64,000 nt of DNA from Caballeronia hypogeia (GTDB taxonomy: Bacteria > Pseudomonadota > Gammaproteobacteria > Burkholderiales > Burkholderiaceae): contig NZ_FCOA02000033.1 of NCBI RefSeq assembly GCF_001544875.2, positions 1 through 64,000 of the forward strand, read 5' to 3'. This document shows, piece by piece, positions 33,204 to 42,696 of the stretch; the stretch's first letter is position 1, and every line of letters starts with the position of its first letter. A program made the position numbers and the translations under genes. Below the pieces are notes generated by a model that worked only from the letters and a program-made list of their open reading frames with translations, did not search any database and was not told the DNA's origin.

Positions 33204-34892
33204 CTATGCGGCTTGCGCGTCGAATCGTTTGCCGGGGATCGCGTCGAGCAGCGTGCGCGTGTACGCATGTTGCGGCGCCCGCCATATCTCGCGATGACCT
33301 CCGCTCTCGACGATGCGCCCGCCATGCATCACATGCACGCGATCGGCGATATAGCGCACCACCGAAAGGTCGTGCGAGATGAAGAGATACGCGAGCCCGA
33401 GATCGCGCTTCAGCTCGACGAGCAGATTCAGGATCTGCGCCTGTATCGATACATCGAGCGCGGAGACCGGTTCATCGCAGATCAGCAGCGCGGGCTCCAG
33501 CACGAGCGCGCGCGCAATGCCGATGCGTTGCCGCTGACCGCCGGAAAACTCATGTGGATAGCGATCGAGCGCGGTGTTCGGCAAGCCGACCCGATCGAGC
33601 ATCGAAGTGGCGCGGCGGCGCCGTTCGCGCGCATCGGCGATGCCGTTGACGGCCATCACCGTGTCCAGTATTTCGCCCACGCTGCGGCGCGGATTCAGCG
33701 ACGCATACGGGTCCTGGAACACCATCTGCACCTGCGCGCGCAATGGCCGCAGTACACGTTCGGAAAGCGCCGTGATATCCGCGCCGCGCCAGTGAATCGC
33801 GCCGCCCGATACGGGCACGAGCCGCAGGATCGCTTTCGAGAGCGTCGATTTTCCGCAGCCCGACTCGCCGACGAGACCAACCGTCTCGCCGCGCGCGATA
33901 TCGAACGACACGCCATCGACGGCGCGCAACGCGCCCTTGCCATGCCGATGCGCGTACTCGACTTTCAAGTCGCGCAACGAAAGAAGCGGCGCTTCGTCGT
34001 CGAATTGAGTATCCGGCACGCGTATCGGCGCGAGCGGCGTGACGTTGAACGCGGACTTGCCATCGGCACTCGGAATGTGGCGAATTTCCGGCAGCTTCCA
34101 GTCGCGATAATGCAGCTCCGTGGCCACGTTCAGCGACGCGCCCAGCAAGCCGCGCGTATAAGCATGCCGTGGCCGCGTAAAGAGTTGCGCGACCGGCGCT
34201 TCCTCCACCTTCTCGCCCGCGAGCATCACGGCGACGCGATCGGCGTGCTCCGCGACCACGCCGAGATCGTGCGTGATGAGCAGCAGCGACATCGACAATT
34301 CGCGGCGCAACTCAGCCAGAAGATCGAGAATGCGCGCCTGTATGGTCACGTCGAGCGCGGTGGTCGGTTCGTCGGCGATGAGCAGACGCGGACGGCACGC
34401 CACCGCCATCGCGATCATCACGCGCTGACGTTGCCCGCCCGAAAGCTCGTGCGGAAAGTCGGACACGCGCCGATGCGCTTCGGGAACGTGCACGAGATCG
34501 AGCAGTTCGACCGCGCGCCTGTGCGCAGCTTGCTTCGAGAGCCGTTCATGCCGCCGCAAGGTTTCGACGATCTGCGCGCCGACCGGCAGCACCGGGTTCA
34601 GCGAGGTCATCGGTTCCTGGAAGATCATCGATATCTGGCTGCCGCGCAGATCGCGCATGTCGCGCGGACTCAGCGCGAGCACGTCGCGCCCGTCGAAACG
34701 CACGCTGCCGGAGACCACGCCCGGCTCGGGCACGAGGCGCATCAGTGAGAGCGCCGTCGCGGACTTGCCGCAGCCGGATTCGCCGACGAGCGCAAGCGTC
34801 TCGCCTTCCGCGATATCGAGGTCGAGGCCGCGCACCGCCCGATGCGCGCCGAAATTCACGCGCAGATCGCGTACTTCGAGAAGATTCGTCAT
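33204..34892 (-). CDS. Dipeptide/oligopeptide-type ABC importer, fused double ATPase (DppD-DppF)
   Basis: 562 residues carrying two complete ATPase domains: Walker A GESGCGKSATALSL near residue 38 and GESGCGKSTLSKAI near 345; signatures HELSGGQRQRVMIAM and HEFSGGQRQRIGIAR; Walker B LLIADEPTTALDV and LLICDEPVSALDV. The linkers are of the oligopeptide type (RPRHAYTRGLLGA, APQHAYTRTLLDA). The fusion replaces separate DppD and DppF subunits, as in YejF and GsiA. Inner-membrane associated. It follows dppC-like by 13 bases. Confidence 0.9.
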   Translation of the reverse strand: MTNLLEVRDLRVNFGAHRAVRGLDLDIAEGETLALVGESGCGKSATALSLMRLVPEPGVVSGSVRFDGRDVLALSPRDMRDLRGSQISMIFQEPMTSLNPVLPVGAQIVETLRRHERLSKQAAHRRAVELLDLVHVPEAHRRVSDFPHELSGGQRQRVMIAMAVACRPRLLIADEPTTALDVTIQARILDLLAELRRELSMSLLLITHDLGVVAEHADRVAVMLAGEKVEEAPVAQLFTRPRHAYTRGLLGASLNVATELHYRDWKLPEIRHIPSADGKSAFNVTPLAPIRVPDTQFDDEAPLLSLRDLKVEYAHRHGKGALRAVDGVSFDIARGETVGLVGESGCGKSTLSKAILRLVPVSGGAIHWRGADITALSERVLRPLRAQVQMVFQDPYASLNPRRSVGEILDTVMAVNGIADARERRRRATSMLDRVGLPNTALDRYPHEFSGGQRQRIGIARALVLEPALLICDEPVSALDVSIQAQILNLLVELKRDLGLAYLFISHDLSVVRYIADRVHVMHGGRIVESGGHREIWRAPQHAYTRTLLDAIPGKRFDAQAA

Positions 34893-34905
34893 GGTCGCGT
34901 CTCGC

Positions 34906-35859
34906 TCAGGAACGTTCGCGCAGGCGCGGATTGAGTGCATCGTTGAGGCCGTCGCCGAGCAGGTTGAGCGCGAGCACCGCGAGCACGATCGCCGCGCCCG
35001 GCGCCGCCGTCAGATACCACGCGGTGCGCAGCGCATCGCGGCCCGCGCCGATCATGCCGCCCCACGTCACGACGTTCGGATCGCCCATGCCGAGAAACGA
35101 CAGCGACGATTCGATCAGGATCGCGCTCGCGACCATGACCGATGCCGTGACGATCACCGGCGGCAGCGCATTCGGCAGAATCTCGCCGAAGATGATGCGC
35201 GCGCTGGAGAAGCCCTGACTGCGCGCGGCGAGCACGAAGTCGGTTGCGCGCAGCGTGCGGAACTCGGCGCGCACGATGCGCGCGACCGTCGGCCACGACG
35301 CAATGCCGATGGCGAGCGCGATCACCGTCACGCTCGGCCGCCCGATCGCGACGATCACGATCACGAGCAGGAACGACGGCACGGTCTGGAACAACTCGGT
35401 AATGCGCACCAGAATGTCGTCGATGACGCCGCCGAAGAAGCCGCCGATCGCCCCGACGAGCGTGCCGATGATGAGCCCGATCGCCGCCGCCGAAGCGCCG
35501 ATCAGAAGCGACACGCGCGTGCCGTGCGCGATGCCCGCGGCGACATCGCGGCCGAGCGAATCGGTGCCGAGCCGGTACAGAGGATCGCTGCCGGGCCACT
35601 CGAACGGTGTCGCGACCATGTCGAGCGGATCGCCCGGAAAGAAGTGCGGCGCGCCGAGCGCGAGCGCGATAAACGCCGCCAGCAGCACGATGCCCGCGAG
35701 CGCCGAAGGATTGCGCAGCAGCGCGCGCCAGACGCCGGGCGAGGCGCGGGCGCGCGATGCGCGCTGCGTGCGGCGCGAGCCGAACAGCGCGCCGGTGAGC
35801 TGACGCCGCCACGCCGAGCCATCGGCGGATGAAACGAGATCGGTCGAATCGGTAGACAT
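34906..35859 (-). CDS. Peptide-type ABC importer permease, DppC-like
   Basis: 317 residues, with N-terminal RNPSALAGIVLLAAFIAL, the periplasmic HFFPGDPLDMV and YRLGTDSLGRDVAAGIAHG region and the coupling loop SQGFSSARIIFGEILPNALP, all DppC/OppC marks. A polar N-terminal tail of about 55 residues precedes the first helix. ATG at 35859 selected by homology. Confidence 0.9.
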   Translation of the reverse strand: MSTDSTDLVSSADGSAWRRQLTGALFGSRRTQRASRARASPGVWRALLRNPSALAGIVLLAAFIALALGAPHFFPGDPLDMVATPFEWPGSDPLYRLGTDSLGRDVAAGIAHGTRVSLLIGASAAAIGLIIGTLVGAIGGFFGGVIDDILVRITELFQTVPSFLLVIVIVAIGRPSVTVIALAIGIASWPTVARIVRAEFRTLRATDFVLAARSQGFSSARIIFGEILPNALPPVIVTASVMVASAILIESSLSFLGMGDPNVVTWGGMIGAGRDALRTAWYLTAAPGAAIVLAVLALNLLGDGLNDALNPRLRERS

Positions 35860-35879
35860 GCGTTTTTCAGTTTGGATGT

Positions 35880-36860
35880 TCAGGCGATGCGCGGATCGAG
35901 CCACGCCTGCAAGAGATCGACCGCCACGTTGGCGACGATCACGAGCAGCGACGAAAGCAGCAGCACGCCGAGCAGCACGCTGAAGTCACGCGCCATCACG
36001 GCATCGAGCGCGAGACGCCCGAGGCCCGGCCAGCTAAAGACCGTTTCCGTGACGGCAGCGCCGCCCAGCAGCGTGCCGAAGTGAATGCCGACCATCGTCG
36101 TGAGCGGCATTAGCGCGTTGCGCAGCACATGGCGCACGGTGACGCGCAACGGATGCAGTCCCTTCGCGTGCGCGGTGCGGACAAAATCCTGGCGCTTCAC
36201 TTCGAGCATCGCGGCGCGCGTCAGACGCGCATAGATGGCGACAAAAAAAGTCGCGAGCGTCACGGCGGGCAGCAGCACGTGTTTCGCGACATCGGCGAAA
36301 TAGGCGAAGCCGCGCAAGGACGCACCCACGGTGACGTCGCCGCCGCTCGGGAGCCAGCCGAGGTGCACCGAGAACAGCACGATGGCGAGCAGGCCGATCC
36401 AGAAGCCCGGCGTCGAATACAAGAGGAGCGCCAGCACCGACAGCACGCGATCCGGCCACTTGCCCGCCCAGTGCGCCATCACCACGCCCAGCGCGATGCC
36501 CACGACGATCGCCAGCGCGAGCGCCGTGCCCATCAGCAGCAAGGTGTTCGGCAGGCGCGAAAGAATCAGTTGCATGACGGGCGCGTCGTAACGCGGCGAA
36601 TAGCCGAGGCTGCCATGCGCGAGATGCGACAGATACGCGCCCAGTTGATGCAGCAACGGCTGATCGAGACCGAACTTCGCGCGCAGCGCCTGCAAGGTTT
36701 CGACCGTCGCGGAGCCGGATTCGCCGGCGAGCACGTCGGCGGCGTCGCCGGGCATGAGCTTCAGCAGGAAGAAGTTCAGGATCACGATGGCGAGCATCGT
36801 CGGCAGGGCTTGCCATGCGGTGCGCCGGACGATGGCGGCGAAGCGCGTGCGTCGGTTCAT
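35880..36860 (-). CDS. Peptide-type ABC importer permease, DppB-like
   Basis: 326 residues: FLLKLMPGDAADVLAG near the N-terminus, FGLDQPLLHQLGAYLSHL, and the coupling block RTAHAKGLHPLRVTVRHVLRNALMP are DppB/OppB hallmarks. It begins ten bases after the binding-protein stop. Confidence 0.9.
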   Translation of the reverse strand: MNRRTRFAAIVRRTAWQALPTMLAIVILNFFLLKLMPGDAADVLAGESGSATVETLQALRAKFGLDQPLLHQLGAYLSHLAHGSLGYSPRYDAPVMQLILSRLPNTLLLMGTALALAIVVGIALGVVMAHWAGKWPDRVLSVLALLLYSTPGFWIGLLAIVLFSVHLGWLPSGGDVTVGASLRGFAYFADVAKHVLLPAVTLATFFVAIYARLTRAAMLEVKRQDFVRTAHAKGLHPLRVTVRHVLRNALMPLTTMVGIHFGTLLGGAAVTETVFSWPGLGRLALDAVMARDFSVLLGVLLLSSLLVIVANVAVDLLQAWLDPRIA

Positions 36861-36870
36861 CGCGTCGGCC

Positions 36871-38481
36871 TCACGCAGCGAGCCAGAGATCGGCGAGATT
36901 GCCTTCCAGCCCTTGCGCCGACACGGTGTGATTGCGCACGCGCCGGTTGGCGAGCGTGACCATGCGCGGCGCGACGAGCGTGAGGATCGGCAAGTCGCGA
37001 TAGACGATCTGCTGAAACTGCTGATAGAGGGCGACGCGCTTCTTCTCGTCGGTTTCGATCGACGCCGATTCGAGCAACGCATCCACTTCCGCATTGCTGT
37101 AATGCGGCGCGTTGGAGAACGGCACGCCGGGGCGGATGTTCTTCGACCAGTAGAGCCGCTGCACGCCCACGCTCGGATCGAACAGCGTGTTCACGCCGAT
37201 GCTCGTGAAGTCGAACTGCCGGTCCGCATACACACGCTTGAGAAACGACGGCAGATCCTGCGAGCGCACGGTCACGTCGATGCCCACGCGCGCGAGCGCC
37301 GACTTCACGTAGTCGGCCTGCCGGCGATACATGTCGCCGTAGGGCAGGAAGTCGTGCGTCAACTGGAAGCGCGCGCCGCCGTTCTTGCGCGGATAGCCCG
37401 CCGCGTCGAGCAGCTTTTCCGCGCTGGCGATATCGAATGCATGCGGCGCGAGCTTCGCGTCGTGATAAGGCGATGCGGGCGTGATCGGCGTCGGCGAGAT
37501 ATCGGCGTAACCGTAGGCGATCGTTTTCTGGACGATCTGCGGATTGATCGCATGCGCGATCGCCTGGCGCACGCGCACGTCCTTCAGGATCGGATGCGCG
37601 AGATTGAAGTCGATTTCCGAGAGCGGTTCGAGAAAGCGATAACCGCGCGTCTCGACGGCGAGTTGCGGCAATTGCGTGAGCCGCGGCAAGTCGGATAGCG
37701 GCACGGGGTTTTCGCCGCCGAGATCGAGCGCGCCGGTCTCGAACGCGGCCGAGCGCGCGGCGGCATCGGGAATCACCTTGAACACGAGTGCGTCGATGTA
37801 CGGTTTGCCCGCGTCCCAGTAATCCGGATTGCGTTCATAGACGATGCTCGCGCCGCGCGTCCACGACTTGAAGCGGAACGGCCCCGTGCCGACCGGCGCG
37901 TTGTTGTGCGGGTTCGCGAGCGGATCGCCATTGGCGTAGAGATGCTTCGGCACGATGGGCGACTCACCCGCCGACAGGGCCTTGAGCAGATACGGCGCGG
38001 GCTTCGACAGTTCGATGATCGCGGTGCGCGCATCGGGCGTCGACACGCGCGTCACGTTGGCGAAGGTGCTGCGTCCGCGCGGATGGATCGATTTCAGCAG
38101 ATCGACGGAGAACGCCACATCCGCCGACGTGAACGGCTCGCCGTCGTGCCATTTCACGTTCTGGCGCAGCGTGAAGGTGTATTTGAGGCCGTCCGGGCTC
38201 ACGTTCCATGCGGTCGCGAGTTGCGCCTTCGGCTTCAGGTCGAAGTCATACGCGAGCAGGCCTTCGAGCACTTTGGAACTTGCCACGAGCGCCGGCCCCG
38301 TCGTCTGGAAGATCGAGACGAGCACGGGCGGCTCGGGGTTGATCAGCATGTTGAGCGTGCCGCCGCGCCTGGGCGCTGCGTTGAGCGATGCGTCTTGCGC
38401 GAATGCGAGCGAGGACAGGCTGGCCGACGCGAGCGCCGCGCCGGATGAGACCAGAAAATCACGTCGATTGAAGCCTGCCAT
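36871..38481 (-). CDS. Peptide-type ABC substrate-binding protein, Tat signal
   Basis: 536 residues, the SBP_bac_5 family. The N-terminus has a twin-arginine signal (NRRDFLVSSGAALASASLS, cleavage after AFAQ). LATAWNVSPDGLKYTFTLRQ, VKWHDGEPFTSADVAFSV and GTGPFRFKSWTRG are the family blocks. First gene of the run binding protein, DppB-, DppC-, DppDF-like, SfnB-like, NtaA-like. The ligand is unlikely to be a plain peptide given the sulfur-scavenging genes that follow. ATG at 38481 with GAGGAA upstream. Confidence 0.9.
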   Translation of the reverse strand: MAGFNRRDFLVSSGAALASASLSSLAFAQDASLNAAPRRGGTLNMLINPEPPVLVSIFQTTGPALVASSKVLEGLLAYDFDLKPKAQLATAWNVSPDGLKYTFTLRQNVKWHDGEPFTSADVAFSVDLLKSIHPRGRSTFANVTRVSTPDARTAIIELSKPAPYLLKALSAGESPIVPKHLYANGDPLANPHNNAPVGTGPFRFKSWTRGASIVYERNPDYWDAGKPYIDALVFKVIPDAAARSAAFETGALDLGGENPVPLSDLPRLTQLPQLAVETRGYRFLEPLSEIDFNLAHPILKDVRVRQAIAHAINPQIVQKTIAYGYADISPTPITPASPYHDAKLAPHAFDIASAEKLLDAAGYPRKNGGARFQLTHDFLPYGDMYRRQADYVKSALARVGIDVTVRSQDLPSFLKRVYADRQFDFTSIGVNTLFDPSVGVQRLYWSKNIRPGVPFSNAPHYSNAEVDALLESASIETDEKKRVALYQQFQQIVYRDLPILTLVAPRMVTLANRRVRNHTVSAQGLEGNLADLWLAA

Positions 38482-38793
38482 GTAATGCCGTTCCTCTGTG
38501 TGCGTTGTTCGATGACGGCATGTGCTGCGCCGCATCCGCTCACGATAAAGGGGCATCGCAAGCGGGGGAACGAAGGCTTCGGCATATGAAAAGCATGCGA
38601 TTCGGAAAAGCTTGTGACGCGGCGTGCAAAGTCATTTGATCCGCGAAGACGAAGCAAGGCTTTGCTTTGCCTGAAAAGCAAAGCATAAAAAACCGTTTGT
38701 CATCGCGATACCCGACGCCCTCTAATAGCAAGCTCCTTTTTCGCCTCGCCGCTCATTCAAGCACTCTTCTCTCATGCCCCGCACGGAAACGAC
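38482..38793. promoter_or_regulatory. Divergent promoter region with overlapping inverted repeats
   Basis: 312 bases between two divergent importer operons, with no convincing gene. It contains TGCTTTGC (38663-38670), a seven-base loop and GCAAAGCA (38678-38685), a perfect eight-base inverted repeat, overlapped on the left by AAGCAA-ggc-TTTGCTT. The repeated AGCAAAG words suggest an operator cluster; no U-run in the right place to make a terminator for either strand. Confidence 0.45.
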
Positions 38794-39627
38794 ATGGCCG
38801 ACCTGATCACCCCCCGTACCCGCTATGTCGCGCGGACGAAGCCCGGAGTCGGACTTTCGAAGGCCGCGCTCTATCGATTGCTGTCCTGGATCGTCCCGGC
38901 GCTGGTTGTGCTGCTGTGGGAAGCCGCCGCGCGCCTCGGAGTGATCGCACCGCAAGTTCTGCCGGCTCCGAGCCGGGTCGTCGAAACCGCCCTCGACATG
39001 GCCCGCAGCGGCGATCTCTTCGTTCACCTCGGCGTTTCGCTGCTGCGCGCGGCCGCGGGCTTCGTGATCGGCGGCGCGCTCGGGCTCGCGCTCGGCATTC
39101 TGGTCGGCTTCTCACCGCTGGCGCAGGCGCTGCTCGACCGCCCGATCCAGATGGTGCGCGCCGTGCCCTTTCTCGCGATGCTCCCGCTCGTGATCGTCTG
39201 GTTCGGCGTGGGCGAGATCGCGAAGATATTCCTGGTTTCGCTCGCCGTGCTGTTTCCCGTCTACATCAACACGATGCTCGGCATTCGCCAGATCGACCCC
39301 AAGCTGATGGAGCTTGCAAAGGTCGTCGGGCTGGGACGGGCGGCTATCGTGCGGCGGATCATCCTGCCGGGCGCGATGCCCTCGATCCTCACCGGCGTGC
39401 GCTATGCCCTCGCCCATGCGTGGCTCGCGCTCGTGATCGCCGAAACGCTCGCCACGACCAAAGGCATCGGCTTTCTTGCGATGGACGCCCGCGAATTCCT
39501 GAATACGAACGTGATCCTTCTGACCATGATCATCTACGCGATCATCGGCGTGGCGGCGGATGCGCTGGTGCGCCTGCTCGAAGCGCGCTTCCTCTCGTGG
39601 CACGCGAACTACGCAAAGGGAGCGTAA
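38794..39627 (+). CDS. SsuC/TauC-type ABC importer permease
   Basis: 277 residues with about six membrane segments: WIVPALVVLLWEAAARLGVI, VLPAPSRVVETALDMARSGDL, coupling loop LGRAAIVRRIILPGAMPSIL and LVIAETLATTKGIGFLAMDAR. Family fits sulfonate, taurine or nitrate-type importers. Its stop codon overlaps the ATPase start by one base (TAATG). First gene of permease-ATPase-binding protein-SfnB-like operon. Confidence 0.88.
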   Translation: MADLITPRTRYVARTKPGVGLSKAALYRLLSWIVPALVVLLWEAAARLGVIAPQVLPAPSRVVETALDMARSGDLFVHLGVSLLRAAAGFVIGGALGLALGILVGFSPLAQALLDRPIQMVRAVPFLAMLPLVIVWFGVGEIAKIFLVSLAVLFPVYINTMLGIRQIDPKLMELAKVVGLGRAAIVRRIILPGAMPSILTGVRYALAHAWLALVIAETLATTKGIGFLAMDAREFLNTNVILLTMIIYAIIGVAADALVRLLEARFLSWHANYAKGA

Positions 39628-40322
39628 TGATGAGCGCCACCTTCTCCACGACGCTCGCTGTTTCGGTGCGCGGCCTGAAGCGACGTTACGGCAACCGTGT
39701 AGTCATCGATGCGCTGGATCTCGATATCGACAAGGGCGAGTTCGTCGCGCTGCTGGGCGAAAGCGGATGCGGCAAGACCACGCTGCTGCGCGCGCTCGCG
39801 GGGCTCGATCTGCCCGACGCCGGCGCGATCCACGCGCCCGAGCGGCCGTCGGTCGTGTTTCAGGAGCATCGGCTGCTGCCCTGGGCCCCGCTATGGCAAA
39901 ACGTGGCGCTCGGTCATGAGGCCACGGTCGGTCGCACGGGCGCGTCGCGCGCACTCGCGGAAGTCGGGCTCGCCGGCCGCGAGGACGACTGGCCGCGCAA
40001 TCTCTCGGGCGGGCAGGCGCAACGCGTCGCACTGGCGCGCGCCCTCGTGCGCGATCCTGCGCTGCTGCTGCTCGACGAACCCTTCGCGGCGCTCGACGCC
40101 CTCACCCGCATCAAGATGCACGGGCTCGTGCGGGAGCTCGTCGCGCTGCATCAGCCGGGCGTGCTGATCGTCACGCATGACGTCGATGAAGCGCTCACGC
40201 TCGCCGACAGGATTCTCGTCATGCGCGCCGGGCGCATCGCCGCGTCCTTCCAGCCGAAAAACCACACGCCGCAGACACTGCGGCCCATTCTGCTCGACGA
40301 GCTCGGCGTCCGGTCCCACTGA
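39627..40322 (+). CDS. SsuB/TauB-type ABC importer ATPase
   Basis: 231 residues. Walker A GESGCGKTTLLRALAG, Q-loop FQEHRLLPWAPLWQNV, signature LSGGQAQRVALARALV and Walker B LLLDEPFAALDALTR. GGGAGCG precedes two adjacent ATG codons at 39627 and 39630. It works with the preceding permease and the following binding protein. Confidence 0.9.
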   Translation: MMSATFSTTLAVSVRGLKRRYGNRVVIDALDLDIDKGEFVALLGESGCGKTTLLRALAGLDLPDAGAIHAPERPSVVFQEHRLLPWAPLWQNVALGHEATVGRTGASRALAEVGLAGREDDWPRNLSGGQAQRVALARALVRDPALLLLDEPFAALDALTRIKMHGLVRELVALHQPGVLIVTHDVDEALTLADRILVMRAGRIAASFQPKNHTPQTLRPILLDELGVRSH

Positions 40323-40380
40323 GGATCGTCCGCAATGCCGCTCGACAAACCGCTCGCCAAACGACAAGGACTGACCACGC

Positions 40381-41391
40381 ATGACCGATTCTTCACTGAG
40401 CCGCCGCCGGGTGTTGCGCGCGGCGGGAGGCCTTCTGGCCGGCGCCGCCACCGGCAGCCTGTTTCCGGCTTCGACGCGCGCCGCGCAGCCGCGCAAGCTG
40501 ACGCGCAATACCGATATCGTTCGTATCGGCTGGGGCTACGGCAGCCTGCCGGACATCGCGAAGCAGCGCGGCGTGTTCGAGAAGACGCTCGCCGCAAAGG
40601 GAATCAAGGTCGAATGGATCGGCCCGTTCCCGAACCACGCGCCGTCGATTCAGGCGGTGGTCGGCGGCAGCGCGGACTTCGGCTTCTGGGGCTCGACGAC
40701 CCCGGCGCTCGCCGCGATGCTCGCCGGCTCGCCGATCGTCTTCAATGCGTTCGATGTCTATTCGCCGCGCTCGACGTCCATCATCGTCAAGAAGTCGAGC
40801 GGCATTGATTCGGTCGCCGATCTCGCGGGCCGCAAGGTCGCCGTCAATCGTTCCGGGCTGGGCGAGTTCCTGCTGATCGCGGCGCTGGAGAAACATCGCA
40901 TCGATCGCGACAAGGTCCAGTTCGTCTACCTGAATCCCCCCGATGCGGCGCCCGCGTTCGCGCAGGGCAAGGTCGACGCATGGTCCATGTGGTCGCCGGG
41001 CGTGGACATCGCGCGCTTCTCGAACGACGCCAAGGACGTCTTCAACGAAGGCCGCGATCTCGACTTCCTGATCGACTACAGCTCGCTCGTCACGCGCCGC
41101 AAGTTCACCGAAGAGAACTCCGAGCTGATACGCGCGGTGATCGACGCGTACCACGTCGAAGGGGCATGGCAGTCGACGCATTCCGCCGAAGCCGAACAGC
41201 TCGTGCAGCGCGAGGGCAAATATCCGGATCAGGTGCGCGACTATCTGGCGAGCCTCAGGCGCGTGAACCAGTTCCACGAGGCCGACGACGCCGCATTCCT
41301 CACGCAGTTCCAGCGCGCCGCCGACTGGCTCGCGGAGCGCAAGATCATCAACTCGCGCATCAAGGTCGCGGACTACAGCATCAAGGTGTGA
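40381..41391 (+). CDS. SsuA-like ABC substrate-binding protein, Tat signal
   Basis: 336 residues with a twin-arginine signal (SRRRVLRAAGGLLAGAATG) and NMT1/SsuA fold: VRIGWGYGSLPDIAKQRGVF, VVGGSADFGFWGSTTPALAA, VAVNRSGLGEFLLIAALEKH and VDAWSMWSPGVDIA. It is divergent from the other SsuA proteins here, so it probably binds a different sulfonate or related ester. Followed after 13 bases by the SfnB-like flavoprotein. Confidence 0.88.
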   Translation: MTDSSLSRRRVLRAAGGLLAGAATGSLFPASTRAAQPRKLTRNTDIVRIGWGYGSLPDIAKQRGVFEKTLAAKGIKVEWIGPFPNHAPSIQAVVGGSADFGFWGSTTPALAAMLAGSPIVFNAFDVYSPRSTSIIVKKSSGIDSVADLAGRKVAVNRSGLGEFLLIAALEKHRIDRDKVQFVYLNPPDAAPAFAQGKVDAWSMWSPGVDIARFSNDAKDVFNEGRDLDFLIDYSSLVTRRKFTEENSELIRAVIDAYHVEGAWQSTHSAEAEQLVQREGKYPDQVRDYLASLRRVNQFHEADDAAFLTQFQRAADWLAERKIINSRIKVADYSIKV

Positions 41392-41404
41392 CGGAGACCA
41401 GACC

Positions 41405-42646
41405 ATGACGGATACGAACCAGACCGAAGCGCGCGGTACGCCACTCGTCTCGCCGCTGTCCGCGTCGCTCGGCTTCGCGGACATCATCACGGAGATCGGC
41501 GCGGGCGCGGCGGCGCGCGAGCGGGAACATCGTCTGCCGCATGAAGAGATCGCGAGCCTGAAGGCGCGCGGTTTCGGCGCACTGCGTCTGCCGGCCGATG
41601 CCGGAGGACACGGGGCGACGCTTGGCGAACTCTTCGTCGTGGCCCGCGATGTGGCGGCGGCGGATTCGAATGTCGCGCACGCCTTTCGCAATCATCTGTG
41701 GCAGGTGGAGGCGGCGCTCGGACATCGCGAGCATCCTTTTCATGCGCACGTGATCGAACTGACCGGACAGCGAAAGACCGTCGGGTTGAGCTTCACCGAA
41801 ACCGATGCGGTCGCGGCCGGTGCGCGCCCGAGCAAGGTGCTCACGCGGCTCGAATGGGACGAGATCCGCCAGGCCTACATCGGCTCGGGCGACAAGGTCT
41901 ACGCGACGGGAAATCTGTATAACGATGCGTTCGTCGGCGTGGCGGTGGAAAGCCGCGATGGACGCACCGTGCAATACGTGCTGGAGCGAAGCGAAGGCGT
42001 CAGCGACCACGACGACTGGCAGGGCTTCGGCCAGCGCCTGACAAGCTCGGGCACGGCGACGTTTCGCGGCGTCGCCGTGCCGCCCGCGCACGTCTATCCG
42101 CCGGACCCGCCACGGCCCGACGAAGCGGCGCCCTGGGGCTTCACCTTCCATCAGGTCTATCTGACCAACTGCATTGCGGGAATCGCGCGGCGCGTGGCGC
42201 TGGACGCCGTGGAGGTGCTTCGCGCGCGCGGGCGCAACTTCTATCACGGCGAGGCTGATCATCCGACCGGCGAGCCCGTGTTGCAGGCGCTGCTCGGGCG
42301 CATCCGCGCTTACGCCGCGAGCGTCGAAGCAATTGCCGATCGCGCCGTCGCGGCGTTGCAGCGCGCAGCGGATGCACGCGGTACGAGCGATGAATATCGA
42401 GCCACGCTCGCCGCGACCTTCGCGGCCGCGGAAGCGAAGGTCGTGATCGACGATCTCGCGCCGCAGATCGCGAACTGGCTGATCGACCTCGGCTCGGGCT
42501 CGGTCGTCTCGCGCGCGAGCGCGCTGGACCGGCACTGGCGCAACATCAAGGTGATCGCGTCGCACAATCCCCGGCTCTACAAGGAACGCCTGCTCGGACA
42601 GAACGCGCTCAGCGGACAGCTTCCGCCCACCGGAGCGTTCTTCTGA
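41405..42646 (+). CDS. SfnB/DszC-like ACAD-fold flavin monooxygenase (copy 2)
   Basis: 413 residues, ACAD fold with the DszC/SfnB tail (SRASALDRHWRNIKVIASHN) and DDWQGFGQRLTSSGTATF in the middle. It likely oxygenates the compound imported by the preceding transporter. GGAGACC lies upstream of the ATG. The gene is closed by a strong hairpin at 42664-42696. Confidence 0.85.
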   Translation: MTDTNQTEARGTPLVSPLSASLGFADIITEIGAGAAAREREHRLPHEEIASLKARGFGALRLPADAGGHGATLGELFVVARDVAAADSNVAHAFRNHLWQVEAALGHREHPFHAHVIELTGQRKTVGLSFTETDAVAAGARPSKVLTRLEWDEIRQAYIGSGDKVYATGNLYNDAFVGVAVESRDGRTVQYVLERSEGVSDHDDWQGFGQRLTSSGTATFRGVAVPPAHVYPPDPPRPDEAAPWGFTFHQVYLTNCIAGIARRVALDAVEVLRARGRNFYHGEADHPTGEPVLQALLGRIRAYAASVEAIADRAVAALQRAADARGTSDEYRATLAATFAAAEAKVVIDDLAPQIANWLIDLGSGSVVSRASALDRHWRNIKVIASHNPRLYKERLLGQNALSGQLPPTGAFF

Positions 42647-42663
42647 TCGCGGCAGCCTTGTGT

Positions 42664-42696
42664 TCGAATCGCGCGCCGCGCGGGCGCGCGATTCGA
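42664..42696. terminator. 14-base-pair perfect hairpin between convergent genes
   Basis: TCGAATCGCGCGCC and GGCGCGCGATTCGA form a perfect 14-pair stem with loop GCGCG. It lies 17 bases after the plus-strand stop codon and abuts the stop codon of the minus-strand gene. It lacks a U-run, so it may act as a bidirectional barrier or 3' stabiliser. Confidence 0.6.
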
